Below are positions 57,001 through 64,000 of a DNA stretch of 64,000 nt, piece after piece. The position numbers and the translations under genes are program-made. Within the stretch, counting starts at the first letter, position 1; the number at the start of each line of letters is the position of its first letter. The notes beneath the pieces are model-generated. The model ran no database searches. It saw only the letters and a program-made list of their open reading frames with translations, and was not told the DNA's origin. Source of the DNA: Anas platyrhynchos (Eukaryota; Chordata; Aves; Anseriformes; Anatidae); the NCBI RefSeq assembly GCF_047663525.1, contig NC_092601.1, forward strand, positions 20,062,001-20,126,000, given 5' to 3'.

Positions 57001-59424
57001 ATAGTGTCAGTCTTGGTCTGTCAAAAGAGAGGAAGGAAAGTAACCTTTGAGCAGCCCAAGTGCATCTCTGTGGAAACAGGGTGGGACAAGAGGCTTGCTG
57101 CTTGTAAATGTGTTAGGCAGAAATGAGTAAATAGTCCAGCAGGTGTAGGTGTTTTTGCTGGGGAGAAAGAGTACTAACTGAAAAAATCCATCAGCTTTTT
57201 GTGGGTATGTGAGGTTTCTTCACTCCACTCTCACCAAAAGGCCTCAGCTTAAGATGGGACAGGCCAAAAGGGCGTGTATTTTGAGTGATAATTTTTCAGT
57301 AATATAAAAATTCTCTTGTTGTTAATTCAGTGTAAATTTTAATGTTGGAACAAAGCTTGGAAAAGCCTATCATAGAATCATAGGATAGTTGAGCTTAGAA
57401 GGGACCTCTGGAGGTCTGTAGTCTATCTTTCCCCTTTTCAAAGCAAGGTCAGCTAGAACAGGTTGCTTAGGACCTTGTCCGGTAGTGTTTATCTTCAGGA
57501 AGGGAGACTTAACAGCCTCTTAGAGCTATATGCTTCAATGTTTGGCCACAATTGTGTGTTTTTTTTTTTTTTTTTTTGTTTTGAAGTTCGATGTCTAAGT
57601 GTAACTTTATGTACTGCAGTTTATGGCTGTTGCCTCTTATCCTGTCACTGGTTGCCACTAAGGAGAATCAGTCATATCAGGTTTAAAATTAATGAAATTT
57701 CTGGTTTTGTAATTTTTTTTTTAAGACTGTACCACAACAGCCTGAAATCCTTAAATCCTTTTATATATCATAGGTTGCATAGTTTGTAATAGGATGTATA
57801 CAGTTTATTTAGATTATTTGTATTTTTCTGTAAATCTGGCTGTTAGAGTAGTTTTTCCTAACTATAGCTAAGGAAGGAAGTTGGACTTCAGCTGAAATTG
57901 CAGCAAATGCATGGAACAAAAACATTCCATTCCATTTTGTATAGGCTATAGAGCAGCTCTGCTCCTCCCAGAAAATTTTGTGACAGCAGTTAGCATCACA
58001 TACTTCAGTCAGGACCTGAAAAGCAAAATGTCTGTTGTTGGGAGGGGAAAGGTGGTGGAGAGAACTTGTTTGGCATTGATGAAGGGATCTTCTCTCCTTT
58101 GAAACAGATATTTATTTCTGCTTGTTTGTAATTGTATTTGCTAATCTTGCAGAGTTCCTTGGAAATTGTCTTTTTCATTCATTCTTTCAAAGTCATACTG
58201 TAAAATACAGTGCATGTCTTACACAGTGAGGATGGCCAGAGATCAAAACAGAGAGCCAGAGAGTTTGTGGAATCTCCATTAGCAATTAAAACACGACTGA
58301 ACAGTTCCTGTAGCAACCTGATCTTTCAGTCTGGACAGAGATACTTGTCTTATGTTCGTGGTTCATTTTGATGGTCATTATCAGTCTCAATCTTGTATTA
58401 TGTCTACTTTTGAAATAGGAAAAATTCCATAGTATTAGTAGAAATCAGGAGAGTACTCAGTAGATAATACACAATCATGGTTCATCCCATAGAAAGCAAC
58501 AAGAGGATGTTGGATTGATTCAGTCACAGTTAAATGTTGTTTTTCTTAACCAAAAAACTCAAGGAAGTGGGTAAAACAATAAAAAGAATTCATATGCTGG
58601 AGAGCTTTCACCAAGACCATGTAGACTTTGTGAAGTTATTTGCTAGTTTAGAATGCTTCATGGTTACATTTTGTTTGTATTTATTACATTTTTTAATGTA
58701 ATGGTATGATTTCTATGACAACACTATTCAGCTAGAAAGAAGTAGCATAGAGACATGTCGTTATATTATGTGGTACATGTGTGTAGGTCAGTCATGTTTC
58801 GCAACTGTCTAAACTGAAGATGTTTATGTGCCAACTGTATTTAGATTAAATGTGAAAAAATGCAGATCAAATAAATATGTGTACAATATGTGTACAAATG
58901 TATTATGAAATTGTACAATTACTCAGTAGATATTTTCCTTTCGAAAAGGGTCATCAGACTACAGCTGACTAACTATGATTCTAGAGCTTATTTGAAGTTA
59001 CTTAAAAACCTTTTTTTCTGGAAGCAGAATTCCCTCGTGATAGCCATGTCCAAGCACATTAGAGAAATACACGTCAGTAAATTATAATGAAGATTATTCT
59101 AATCTATTCATTTAGAGGTTTCTTCTGGATTTCTTTTTCTTAGAACTAAAATAACTTTTAAAACTACATTCTATTTATTTCATGTGTTTTCATATATGTC
59201 TCTGTAAGTATATATGTACTAATATATATATATATGCTTGTTTGTTTGTTTTTAACAGAACCATCTCAGTGTTTTTTCAGTGGTTAATCCACTTGCTTCA
59301 AGTATAACTTCCAGTCTGGCCTCCAGTGTCGGATCAGATTGTTCATCTCCTCCAGCTGTCTCAGCTGTTAGTGCCAAAGCTCTCCCATTTTATTCTGGTG
59401 GTAACACAGTTGAGTCAGTTACAG
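29614..59424 (+). CDS. UNKL: Unkempt-like CCCH zinc-finger protein, first eleven coding exons; continues past the right edge
   Basis: UNKL is the paralogue of the RNA-binding translational regulator Unkempt; its C-terminal RING-like end is not reached here. Exons: 29614-29693, 31525-31734, 35912-36088, 39121-39254, 41190-41325, 42070-42187, 44636-44720, 47564-47646, 53959-54147, 55603-55665 and 59259-59424. All are GT-AG with consistent phases and give 480 codons. The N-terminus MPSVSKA and [18 protein letters not shown] mark UNKL rather than UNK. The CCCH fingers follow: [98 protein letters not shown] and [20 protein letters not shown]. Exon 8 onward is serine-rich linker. Exon 11 carries [15 protein letters not shown], shared with UNK. 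Exons 9 and 10 are phase 0-0 and could be skipped. The introns hold most repeats of the window. Confidence 0.95.
32201..32405 (+). mobile_element. CR1 LINE 3' end, about 200 bp
   Basis: In UNKL intron 2. It reads ttaggcactggaacaggctg, then cccagggaggtggtggagtc, a conserved CR1 segment. The end is gatgatcttgaggtctcttc, then four copies of the 8-bp unit TGTGATTC, the CR1 3' terminal repeat. Confidence 0.95.
33508..33566 (+). mobile_element. Internal CR1 fragment
   Basis: About 60 bp (caggtggtcagaggagatga, then ttctcctgctactatattta and gtgttggtgtggctttt) closely matches the CR1 segment at about 3074-3120 in this window. Neither end is a CR1 terminus. It lies in UNKL intron 2. Confidence 0.7.
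35636..35661. repeat. Perfect 26-bp palindrome
   Basis: The half-site ATAGTAAGCACAT is followed at once by its exact reverse complement, with no loop. It lies in UNKL intron 2, about 250 bp before exon 3. Confidence 0.95.
36985..37378 (+). mobile_element. CR1 LINE 3' end, about 390 bp
   Basis: In UNKL intron 3. It begins near ggacttctgaggagtggctg, runs through the region encoding the end of ORF2 (tagagaagaggagacctcat), and ends tcaatgatccttgtgggtcc, then cttccaactccgg and attctatgattctg. Degenerate, with no open frame of note. Confidence 0.92.
38248..38278. repeat. (TTTA)n microsatellite
   Basis: About six copies of TTTA in UNKL intron 3. Limits are approximate. Confidence 0.8.
39607..39676. 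repeat. Palindrome flanked by direct repeats
   Basis: Two identical 19-base copies of aaactagttagttacttta (39607-39625 and 39658-39676) flank a perfect 24-bp palindrome, AGTAAGTAAACT plus its reverse complement (39625-39648). The unit is in UNKL intron 4. Confidence 0.93.
42188..44635 (+). other. UNKL intron 6, no gene seen
   Basis: A 2.4-kb AT-rich intron. The only structured item is a pyrimidine tract of TTCC-type repeats at about 43681-43737. No recognised transposon, ORF or RNA gene. Confidence 0.5.
43681..43737. repeat. Pyrimidine tract, (TTCC/TCCG)n
   Basis: About 57 nearly pure pyrimidines of the form cttccgtcctttcttccatc, continuing with ttcc units. An imperfect tetranucleotide microsatellite. 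Confidence 0.85.
46194..46221. repeat. Poly-T tract (28 T)
   Basis: An unbroken run of 28 T in UNKL intron 7. No retrosequence was recognised on either side, so it may be a simple homopolymer. Confidence 0.85.
48299..48840 (+). mobile_element. Solo LTR, avian ERVL-like endogenous retrovirus
   Basis: A 542-bp unit in UNKL intron 8 begins TGTTTTTTAACCCAGCAGGC and ends AAAACAAGGACA, so it has TG...CA termini. The flanking pentamers ATAAT (left) and ATGAT (right) fit a 5-bp target duplication with one change, the size used by ERVL elements. Inside, characteristic segments are recognisable: tgggttgagatgaaggcagt, tccctttggtcaatttgggt, and cctggctgtgtcccctttca. No internal viral genes are present, so it is the product of LTR-LTR recombination. 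The family is assigned from memory of avian LTRs. Confidence 0.75.
50036..50240 (+). mobile_element. MIR-like (CORE-type) SINE remnant
   Basis: In UNKL intron 8. It has a tRNA-like head with an A-box-like ggtgtagtgcttagagcaca and a B-box-like tcggttctctgctca. A stretch aligned with the MIR core follows (gactcggagcaagttgttta, actacctgttgcct, cacagtttgag). The order and spacing match MIR. It is diverged, as expected for a very old insertion. Ends are approximate. An unrelated tRNA-derived SINE is the main alternative. Confidence 0.6.
52207..52262. repeat. Pyrimidine-rich tract
   Basis: About 55 bases of T with scattered C (cccttttttt through ttcccccttcaa) in UNKL intron 8. Simple sequence. Confidence 0.8.
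55745..56030 (+). mobile_element. CR1 LINE 3' end, about 285 bp
   Basis: In UNKL intron 10. It reads tagtgacaggacaagaggca near the start, then agcacaagagcaggttgccc, and ends ttggaccagatgatctccag, agggtccattccaacctcaa and ttttgtgattttgt. Frame destroyed. Confidence 0.93.
56040..56752 (+). mobile_element. CR1 LINE, 5'-truncated, directly after another CR1
   Basis: About 710 bp begins in the ORF2 C-terminal region (acagcaagctaaatgtgagc, cagtgttgtctggctgc), continues through ttgtccggtgaggagaggct, gcttggagaaaagaaggctt in degenerate form, and ends ttggactagatgccctgctg, then cagttccttccaacctga. Same orientation as the CR1 end that finishes just upstream. Confidence 0.9.
57370..57680 (-). mobile_element. 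CR1 LINE 3' end, diverged
   Basis: In UNKL intron 10. On the plus strand it starts catagaatcataggatagtt, then gcttagaagggacctctgga, the inverted CR1 3' end. It continues with degenerate text (ggttgcttaggaccttgtcc, ctgttgcctcttatcctgtcactgg in two parts) from the ORF2 C-terminal region. A 17-T run interrupts it near 57560. The far limit is approximate. Confidence 0.8.
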
Positions 59425-59768
59425 GTAAGTCTTAACATTCAACCTCTGATTGTATGTGTTTTGTTGCATTATTCAATTCTCCTTATTTTAATGTAGGTTC
59501 AGAACAGGTTTTTGGTAAAGACAGTGATGTTGTACATTCTTTATTATATGTAATTAAAAGCAATATCTGAATGTTAATTTAAAAGATTTTCCCCAAAATC
59601 TTTATTTTTCACAACGTCTCTAATGTGAGCATAGGAATGAGTGAACAGGACATTTAAACTAACTTTGTCATTGGTAGTGGCCAACATAAACCCTTTGTAA
59701 TGTAACTCAGTGTGTTCCTAAAAGTAATGTCTCCTCAACATCTGTTGATGGGCTGCTGAGATTGACTT

Positions 59769-59830
59769 TATTTATTTATTTATTTGTTTGTTTGTTTATT
59801 TATATGTATCTATTTATGTTTATATATATA
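59769..59830. repeat. (TTTA/TTTG)n and (TA)n simple repeat
   Basis: A tetranucleotide run of ttta and tttg units changing into tatata, directly next to the 3' end of the large CR1 in UNKL intron 11. Confidence 0.85.
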
Positions 59831-59937
59831 AAGCACCTATCATCATATTCATAGAATCATAGAATATCCTGAGTTGGAAGGGACCCTTAAGGATCATCAA
59901 GTCCAACTCTTGACACTGCACAGGTCTACCCAAAAGT

Positions 59938-62664
59938 TCAGACCATGTGACTAAGCGCACAGTCCAATCTCTTCTTAAATTCAGTCAGGCTCGGTGCAGT
60001 GACCACTTCCCTGGGGAGCCTGTTCCAGTGTGCAACCACTCTCTCTGTGAAGAACTTCCTCCTGATGTCAAGCCTAAACTTCCCCTGCCTCAGCTTAACC
60101 CCGTTCCCGCGGGTCCTGTCGCTAGTGTTAATGGAGAAAAGGTCTCCTGCCTCTCGACACCCCCTTACGAGGAAGTTGTAGACTGCGATGAGGTCTCCCC
60201 TCAGCCTCCTCTTCTCCAGGCTGAACAGGCCCAGTGCCCTCAGCCGTTCCTCGTACGTCTTCCCCTCCAGGCCTTTCACCATCTTCGTAGCCCTCCTCTG
60301 GACACTCTCCAACAGTTTCATGTCCTTTTTATACTGTGGTGCCCAGAACTGCACACAGTACTCAAGGTGAGGCCGCACCAGCGCAGAGTAGAGCGGGACA
60401 ATCACCTCCCTTGACCTACTAGCGATGCCGTGCTTGATGCACCCCAGGACACGGTTGGCCCTCCTGGCTGCCAGGGCACACTGCTGGCTCATATTGAACT
60501 TGCTGTCTACCACGACCCCCAGATCCCTCTCTTCTAGGCTGCTCTCCAGCGTCTCATCGCCCAGTCTGTACGTGCAGCCAAGGTTTCCCCGTCCCAGGTG
60601 CAGGACCCGGCACTTGCTCTTATTGAACTTCATGCGGTTAGCGATCGCCCAGCTCTCCAACCTATCCAGATCCCTCTGCAAGGCCTTTCCACCCTCATTC
60701 GAGTCCACAGCTCCTCCAAGTTTGGTGTCATCGGCAAACTTGCTCAAAATACCTTCTATTCCTACATCCAGATCGTTTATAAAAATATTGAAAAGTACCG
60801 GCCCTAAAATGGAGCCTTGAGGGACCCCACTAGTGACCGCCCGCCAGCCTGACGCAGCGCCATTCACCATAACCCTTTGGGCCCTGCCCGTTAGCCAATT
60901 GCTCACCCATCGTATGATGTTTTTATTTAGCTGTATGGTGGACATTTTGTCCAGTAGGATCCTATGGGAAACCGTGTCAAAAGCCTTGCTGAAGTCCAAA
61001 AAAATCACATCAGCTGGTTTCCCTTGGTCCACCATACGGGTGATCTTATCATAAAAGGAAATCAGGTTAGTTAGGCAGGACCTACCCTTCACAAACCCAT
61101 GCTGGCTGGGACCAATGACTGCTTTGTCCCCCAGGTGCGCCTCAATACGTTCGAGAACCATCTTCTCCATGATTTTACCAGGCACTGACGTGAGACTGAC
61201 AGGCCTGTAATTGCTAGGGTCTTCTTTCTGACCCTTCTTGAAAATCGGCACAACATTTGCCAGCTTCCAGTCTACCGGGACCTCTCCAGACTCCCAGGAT
61301 CGTTGAAAAATAATTGAGAGAGGTTCCGCGATGACGTCCGCCAGCTCTTTCAGCACCCGGGGATGAATCCCATCCGGACCCATGGACTTGTAGGGATCCA
61401 GGTGGAGTAGCAAATCCCGCACACGTTCAGGGTCGGTTGGGAGTTTGTCATCCCCACCGTCCCGGTCCTCCAGCTCAGGGCACCCTGGGTCCCAAAGCCC
61501 ATCATCGGCATTGAAGACAGAGGCAAAGAAGGTGTTAAGCGTCTCTGCTTTGCCTATGTCATCGTCTGTGAGAAGACCTTCCCTATCAAGGAGCGGCCCT
61601 ATGTATTCTTTAGTTCTCCTTTTTCCATTCACATATCTAAAAAAACCCTTTTTATTTTCTCTCACAGACACAGCCAGCTTCAACTCTAGGTGTGCTTTAG
61701 CCACACGAATTTTCTTCCTACAAACACGAACAGCATCCCTGTATTCTTTCCATGTCACCCGGCCCTCCTTCCAGTAGCGAAACACTCTCTGTTTCTGCCT
61801 AATCTCCATAAGAATGTTCCTGGTCAGCCACGCCGGCCTCCTGCCGCGCCTGCCTGACTTGCGGTATTTAGGAATTGCCTGTTCTTGTGCTTCTAGGAGG
61901 CATCGCTTAAAGAGTGACCAGCACTGGTGGACATCAAGGCCTTCAAGAACAGCTTCCCAGGGGACCTTGCTGACTAGTTCCCCGAGCAGCCTGAAGTCCG
62001 CCTTCCCCATATCTAGGGATGAGGTTTTGGTGGCACTTTTCCTTCTGTCATCGTAAATTTTGAACTCAACCACTTCATGGTCGCTATGACCGAGGCGGCC
62101 ACCAATCACCACATCTCCCACCAGACCCTCTCTGTTTTCCAGCAACAGGTCAAGGAGGGCGCCTTTCCTAGTTGGCTCCGTTAGCACCTGCACCAAGAAG
62201 TTATCATCTAGGTGCTTCATGAACCTCCTGGACTTGCTCGTGTCAGCCGTGTGGCACTCCCAGTTAACGTCTGGCAAGTTGTCCCCCATAAGGACAAGGG
62301 GAGTTAATCTCGAGGCCTCTCTTAGTTCTGTAAAGAATAAGTTATCGGCGCTATCGTCCTGGCCAGGCGGTCTGTAATAGACTCCCACAACGAGATCCCC
62401 TTTATTCGTTCGTCCCTTGATCCTTACCCAGAGGCTCTCAATTTTGCCATCTCCGACCTGGAGTTCCACACAGTCCAGCCCCTGCTTCACATACATCGCC
62501 ACCCCACCACCTCGCCTACCCTGCCTGTCCCTCCTGAAGAGCCTGTAACCATCTATCGCAACACCCCAGTCACAGGACTCATCCCACCAGGTTTCGCTTA
62601 TGCCGATGATGTCGTAGTTGCGGGACTGGGCCAGGACTTCTAGCTCATCCATTTTATTCCTCAT
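59938..62664 (-). CDS. CR1 ORF2: APE endonuclease and reverse transcriptase, unbroken
   Basis: The LINE enzyme that nicks target DNA and reverse transcribes the element RNA. 908 codons from the first ATG to TGA; the open frame extends 57 codons further upstream without ATG to 62835, just after a TAG, including [10 protein letters not shown] of the endonuclease. The N-terminal part is the APE-like endonuclease ([12 protein letters not shown] at about 19-30, YYRPP at 96-100, GHSDHE at 192-197). The reverse transcriptase follows: [15 protein letters not shown] (about 553-567), [12 protein letters not shown] (611-622), and FADD at 643-646 (60727-60738). The C-terminal domain contains [20 protein letters not shown]. 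Odd: at 127-129 the endonuclease motif reads GDN where this family normally has GDFN, an apparent one-codon loss at 62278-62286. Activity is therefore doubtful. Confidence 0.93.
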   Translation of the reverse strand: MRNKMDELEVLAQSRNYDIIGISETWWDESCDWGVAIDGYRLFRRDRQGRRGGGVAMYVKQGLDCVELQVGDGKIESLWVRIKGRTNKGDLVVGVYYRPPGQDDSADNLFFTELREASRLTPLVLMGDNLPDVNWECHTADTSKSRRFMKHLDDNFLVQVLTEPTRKGALLDLLLENREGLVGDVVIGGRLGHSDHEVVEFKIYDDRRKSATKTSSLDMGKADFRLLGELVSKVPWEAVLEGLDVHQCWSLFKRCLLEAQEQAIPKYRKSGRRGRRPAWLTRNILMEIRQKQRVFRYWKEGRVTWKEYRDAVRVCRKKIRVAKAHLELKLAVSVRENKKGFFRYVNGKRRTKEYIGPLLDREGLLTDDDIGKAETLNTFFASVFNADDGLWDPGCPELEDRDGGDDKLPTDPERVRDLLLHLDPYKSMGPDGIHPRVLKELADVIAEPLSIIFQRSWESGEVPVDWKLANVVPIFKKGQKEDPSNYRPVSLTSVPGKIMEKMVLERIEAHLGDKAVIGPSQHGFVKGRSCLTNLISFYDKITRMVDQGKPADVIFLDFSKAFDTVSHRILLDKMSTIQLNKNIIRWVSNWLTGRAQRVMVNGAASGWRAVTSGVPQGSILGPVLFNIFINDLDVGIEGILSKFADDTKLGGAVDSNEGGKALQRDLDRLESWAIANRMKFNKSKCRVLHLGRGNLGCTYRLGDETLESSLEERDLGVVVDSKFNMSQQCALAARRANRVLGCIKHGIASRSREVIVPLYSALVRPHLEYCVQFWAPQYKKDMKLLESVQRRATKMVKGLEGKTYEERLRALGLFSLEKRRLRGDLIAVYNFLVRGCREAGDLFSINTSDRTRGNGVKLRQGKFRLDIRRKFFTERVVAHWNRLPREVVTAPSLTEFKKRLDCALSHMV

Positions 62665-62822
62665 ACTGCGTGCGTTCGTGTAGAAGCATTTCAGGTGCGT
62701 CTCCTTACACTCAGCACCTTGTGGATCTAACCGAAGGACCTCACTGGCACACAGCCCCTCTGATTCTAGCGTACTTATGTCTTCACCGGCGTGCCTGGTT
62801 TTAGCCCCTTCCCCCTTCGACT

Positions 62823-63536
62823 CTAGTTTAAAGCCCTATCTATCAGCCCTGCCAACTCCTGACCAAAGATCCTTACCCCTCTCCGAGAGAGGCCCATCCC
62901 ATCCGGTGCCATCAGGCCCGGCGTAGCATAGACCTTCCCGTGGTCAAAGAACCCAAAGTTCTGCCGGTCACACCAGTCTCGAAGACACGAGTTTATGCAA
63001 ACAGCACACCTTTCAGCTTCGATCCCCCCTATCGGAAGGACAGAGGCAAACACAACCTGCGCGCCTGAACCTCTAAGTTGTCACCCCAAATCCCTAAAGT
63101 CTCTTTTGATCGCCTCCGGACTTCTCTTTGCTACTTCATCGCTACCAGCCTGAAAGACCAGTAGCGGGTAGTAGTCAGTGGGCTGTACCAGGCGCTTGAC
63201 TTTCTTGGCAATGTCCCTGACCCTGGCCCCAGGGAGGCAGCAGACTTCCCTATGGGTAGGGTCAGGCCGACAAATAGGGCCCTCTGTTCCCCTAAGGACA
63301 GAGTCTCCCACAACAATCACCCTCCTGTCTTTCTTGGTGGAGGCAGTCCTGATGCGTGGAGTCGACCTCCTCGCCCTAGGCATCCTCCTGGGTACACTTT
63401 CTATCCCTTCCTCAGTTGCTGGTCTCTCAGTCTCCAGGGCCTCAAACCTGTTCTGTAAGGGCACCTGGGAAGGTGGGGCCGGAAGGGGAGGGCATCGCCT
63501 GCCATGTCGAGCAGGGACCTGAATATTGATAAACAC
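62823..63536 (-). pseudogene. CR1 ORF1 with SGNH/GDSL esterase-like domain, one nonsense codon
   Basis: CR1 ORF1 encodes a protein with an SGNH-hydrolase-like domain thought to assist the retrotransposon RNP. A single frame of 238 codons runs from 63536 to TAG 62823-62825, interrupted only by TGA at 63081-63083. Visible parts are the basic linker VPLQNRFEALETE, the nucleophile block VIVVGDSVLRGTEG, then CCLPGARVRDIAKKVKRL. After the stop come VVFASVLPIGG, FGFFDHGKVY and DGMGLSRRG. The block normally written D-x-x-H in this family reads DGMG, so the catalytic His is missing. No ATG is seen at the start; the frame here opens at GTG and its true N-terminus is unresolved. The copy is non-functional for ORF1. 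Confidence 0.8.
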
Positions 63537-63610
63537 TTTTTGGAACCACTCTGATGACAGGGGTAAGAACAGGAGTTGGCCTATTAGTACCTCTGCACTT
63601 CTGTTCCCAA

Positions 63611-64000
63611 CAAATTAAAAAAAAAATAAAACCACAATACTTTGCTGACAGCCTGTCTGTCTGGTGTTTAATAGTGCTACTCTATCAGGGTTGGAGGGAC
63701 GCCTATTATGAGTGGCAACAGTTTGCACTGTGACACCTCCAGCTGTGTGGCAGAACAGTGCAGGCGTCACAGAAGGGCAGTGGGATGTGAAGGCTCAGAC
63801 CCATTACCAGTCAAAACATACCAGCAACATTGAGCTCCTATTAGGAGAGCGCAAGCTAACTTTGCACACAGAGCATGCTGTCTCTGTGCTTGAGGCTGAA
63901 TCAGTGAACCTTCTGGACTGTTCCAAGTTTCAGAAGATCACCAGACAGAAATGCATGTCAGTTAAATGTATCATGTCAGTGGGGGATGGGTGACAAGGGG
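63611..64000. other. Right edge, not assigned
   Basis: This stretch begins with an A-rich run (aaaaaaaaataaaacc near 63618) and continues as unique-looking sequence of moderate GC. A 93-codon plus-strand ORF (63712-63993) has no recognised family. It may be the 5' part of the CR1 on the opposite strand or plain UNKL intron. Confidence 0.35.

Larger units (their letters stand above)
59849..63610 (-). mobile_element. Near full-length young CR1 LINE, 5' end not resolved
   Basis: Antisense to UNKL in intron 11. The 3' end (lower coordinates) is the canonical terminus: plus strand catagaatcatagaat near 59850, then gagttggaagggaccctta. Upstream come ORF2 (59938-62835 as open frame) and ORF1 (62823-63536, one nonsense codon), described separately. 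The ORF1 and ORF2 frames overlap by about 13 bases. Text further right (to about 63610, perhaps past 64000) may be the ORF1 N-terminal part or leader, but I could not fix the 5' end. The intact ORF2 makes this much younger than the other CR1 copies in the window. Confidence 0.92.

Noticed and set aside
59947..62056. Plus-strand ORFs of 60-155 codons at 59947-62056
   Set aside because: They are antisense shadows of CR1 ORF2, which explains the whole region in one frame.

Overview
The window is vertebrate nuclear DNA, almost certainly from a bird. Genes are split into short exons by GT-AG introns, promoters lie in CpG islands, and the interspersed repeats are dominated by CR1 LINEs with the typical avian 3' end (imperfect ATTCTATGATTCTGTGA repeats). 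There is also a solo LTR of an avian ERVL-like retrovirus. The species cannot be named from the sequence alone.

Five conserved genes can be read exon by exon. (1) UBE2I (UBC9, the SUMO E2 enzyme), plus strand, last four coding exons, 4920-10166; its earlier exons lie left of the window. (2) TSR3 (18S rRNA aminocarboxypropyltransferase), minus strand, six exons, 17171 down to 13208. (3) GNPTG (gamma subunit of GlcNAc-1-phosphotransferase), plus strand, eleven exons, 17222-26605. (4) UQCC4/CCSMST1 (complex III assembly factor), plus strand, two exons, 27473-27929. (5) UNKL (unkempt-like CCCH zinc-finger protein), plus strand, eleven coding exons from 29614 to 59424, continuing beyond the right edge. 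The order matches the block around human 16p13.3, but UQCC4-UNKL is inverted relative to the human order as I recall it, and BAIAP3 is not seen between UBE2I and TSR3.

Layout: 1-10766 is UBE2I, with a decayed CR1 in the first visible intron. 10767-13127 is a convergent gap holding a possible solo LTR and one unexplained minus-strand ORF. 13128-17222 is TSR3, sharing a promoter of about 50 bp with the divergent GNPTG. GNPTG, UQCC4 and UNKL then follow in tandem on the plus strand with short gaps. The large UNKL introns carry most of the repeats: several CR1 3' ends, a MIR-like SINE, an ERVL-like solo LTR, two long perfect palindromes, and a near full-length young CR1 on the minus strand from 59849 to about 63.6 kb. 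That CR1 has an unbroken ORF2 but visible lesions at catalytic sites.

The genes do not form a pathway. They are housekeeping genes of SUMOylation, ribosome maturation, lysosomal enzyme targeting, respiratory-chain assembly and RNA binding. I see no previously undescribed biological system. The most useful items are the TSR3/GNPTG bidirectional promoter, the UNKL symmetric exon 9, the state of the CR1 copy, the palindromes, and two minus-strand ORFs I could not assign.
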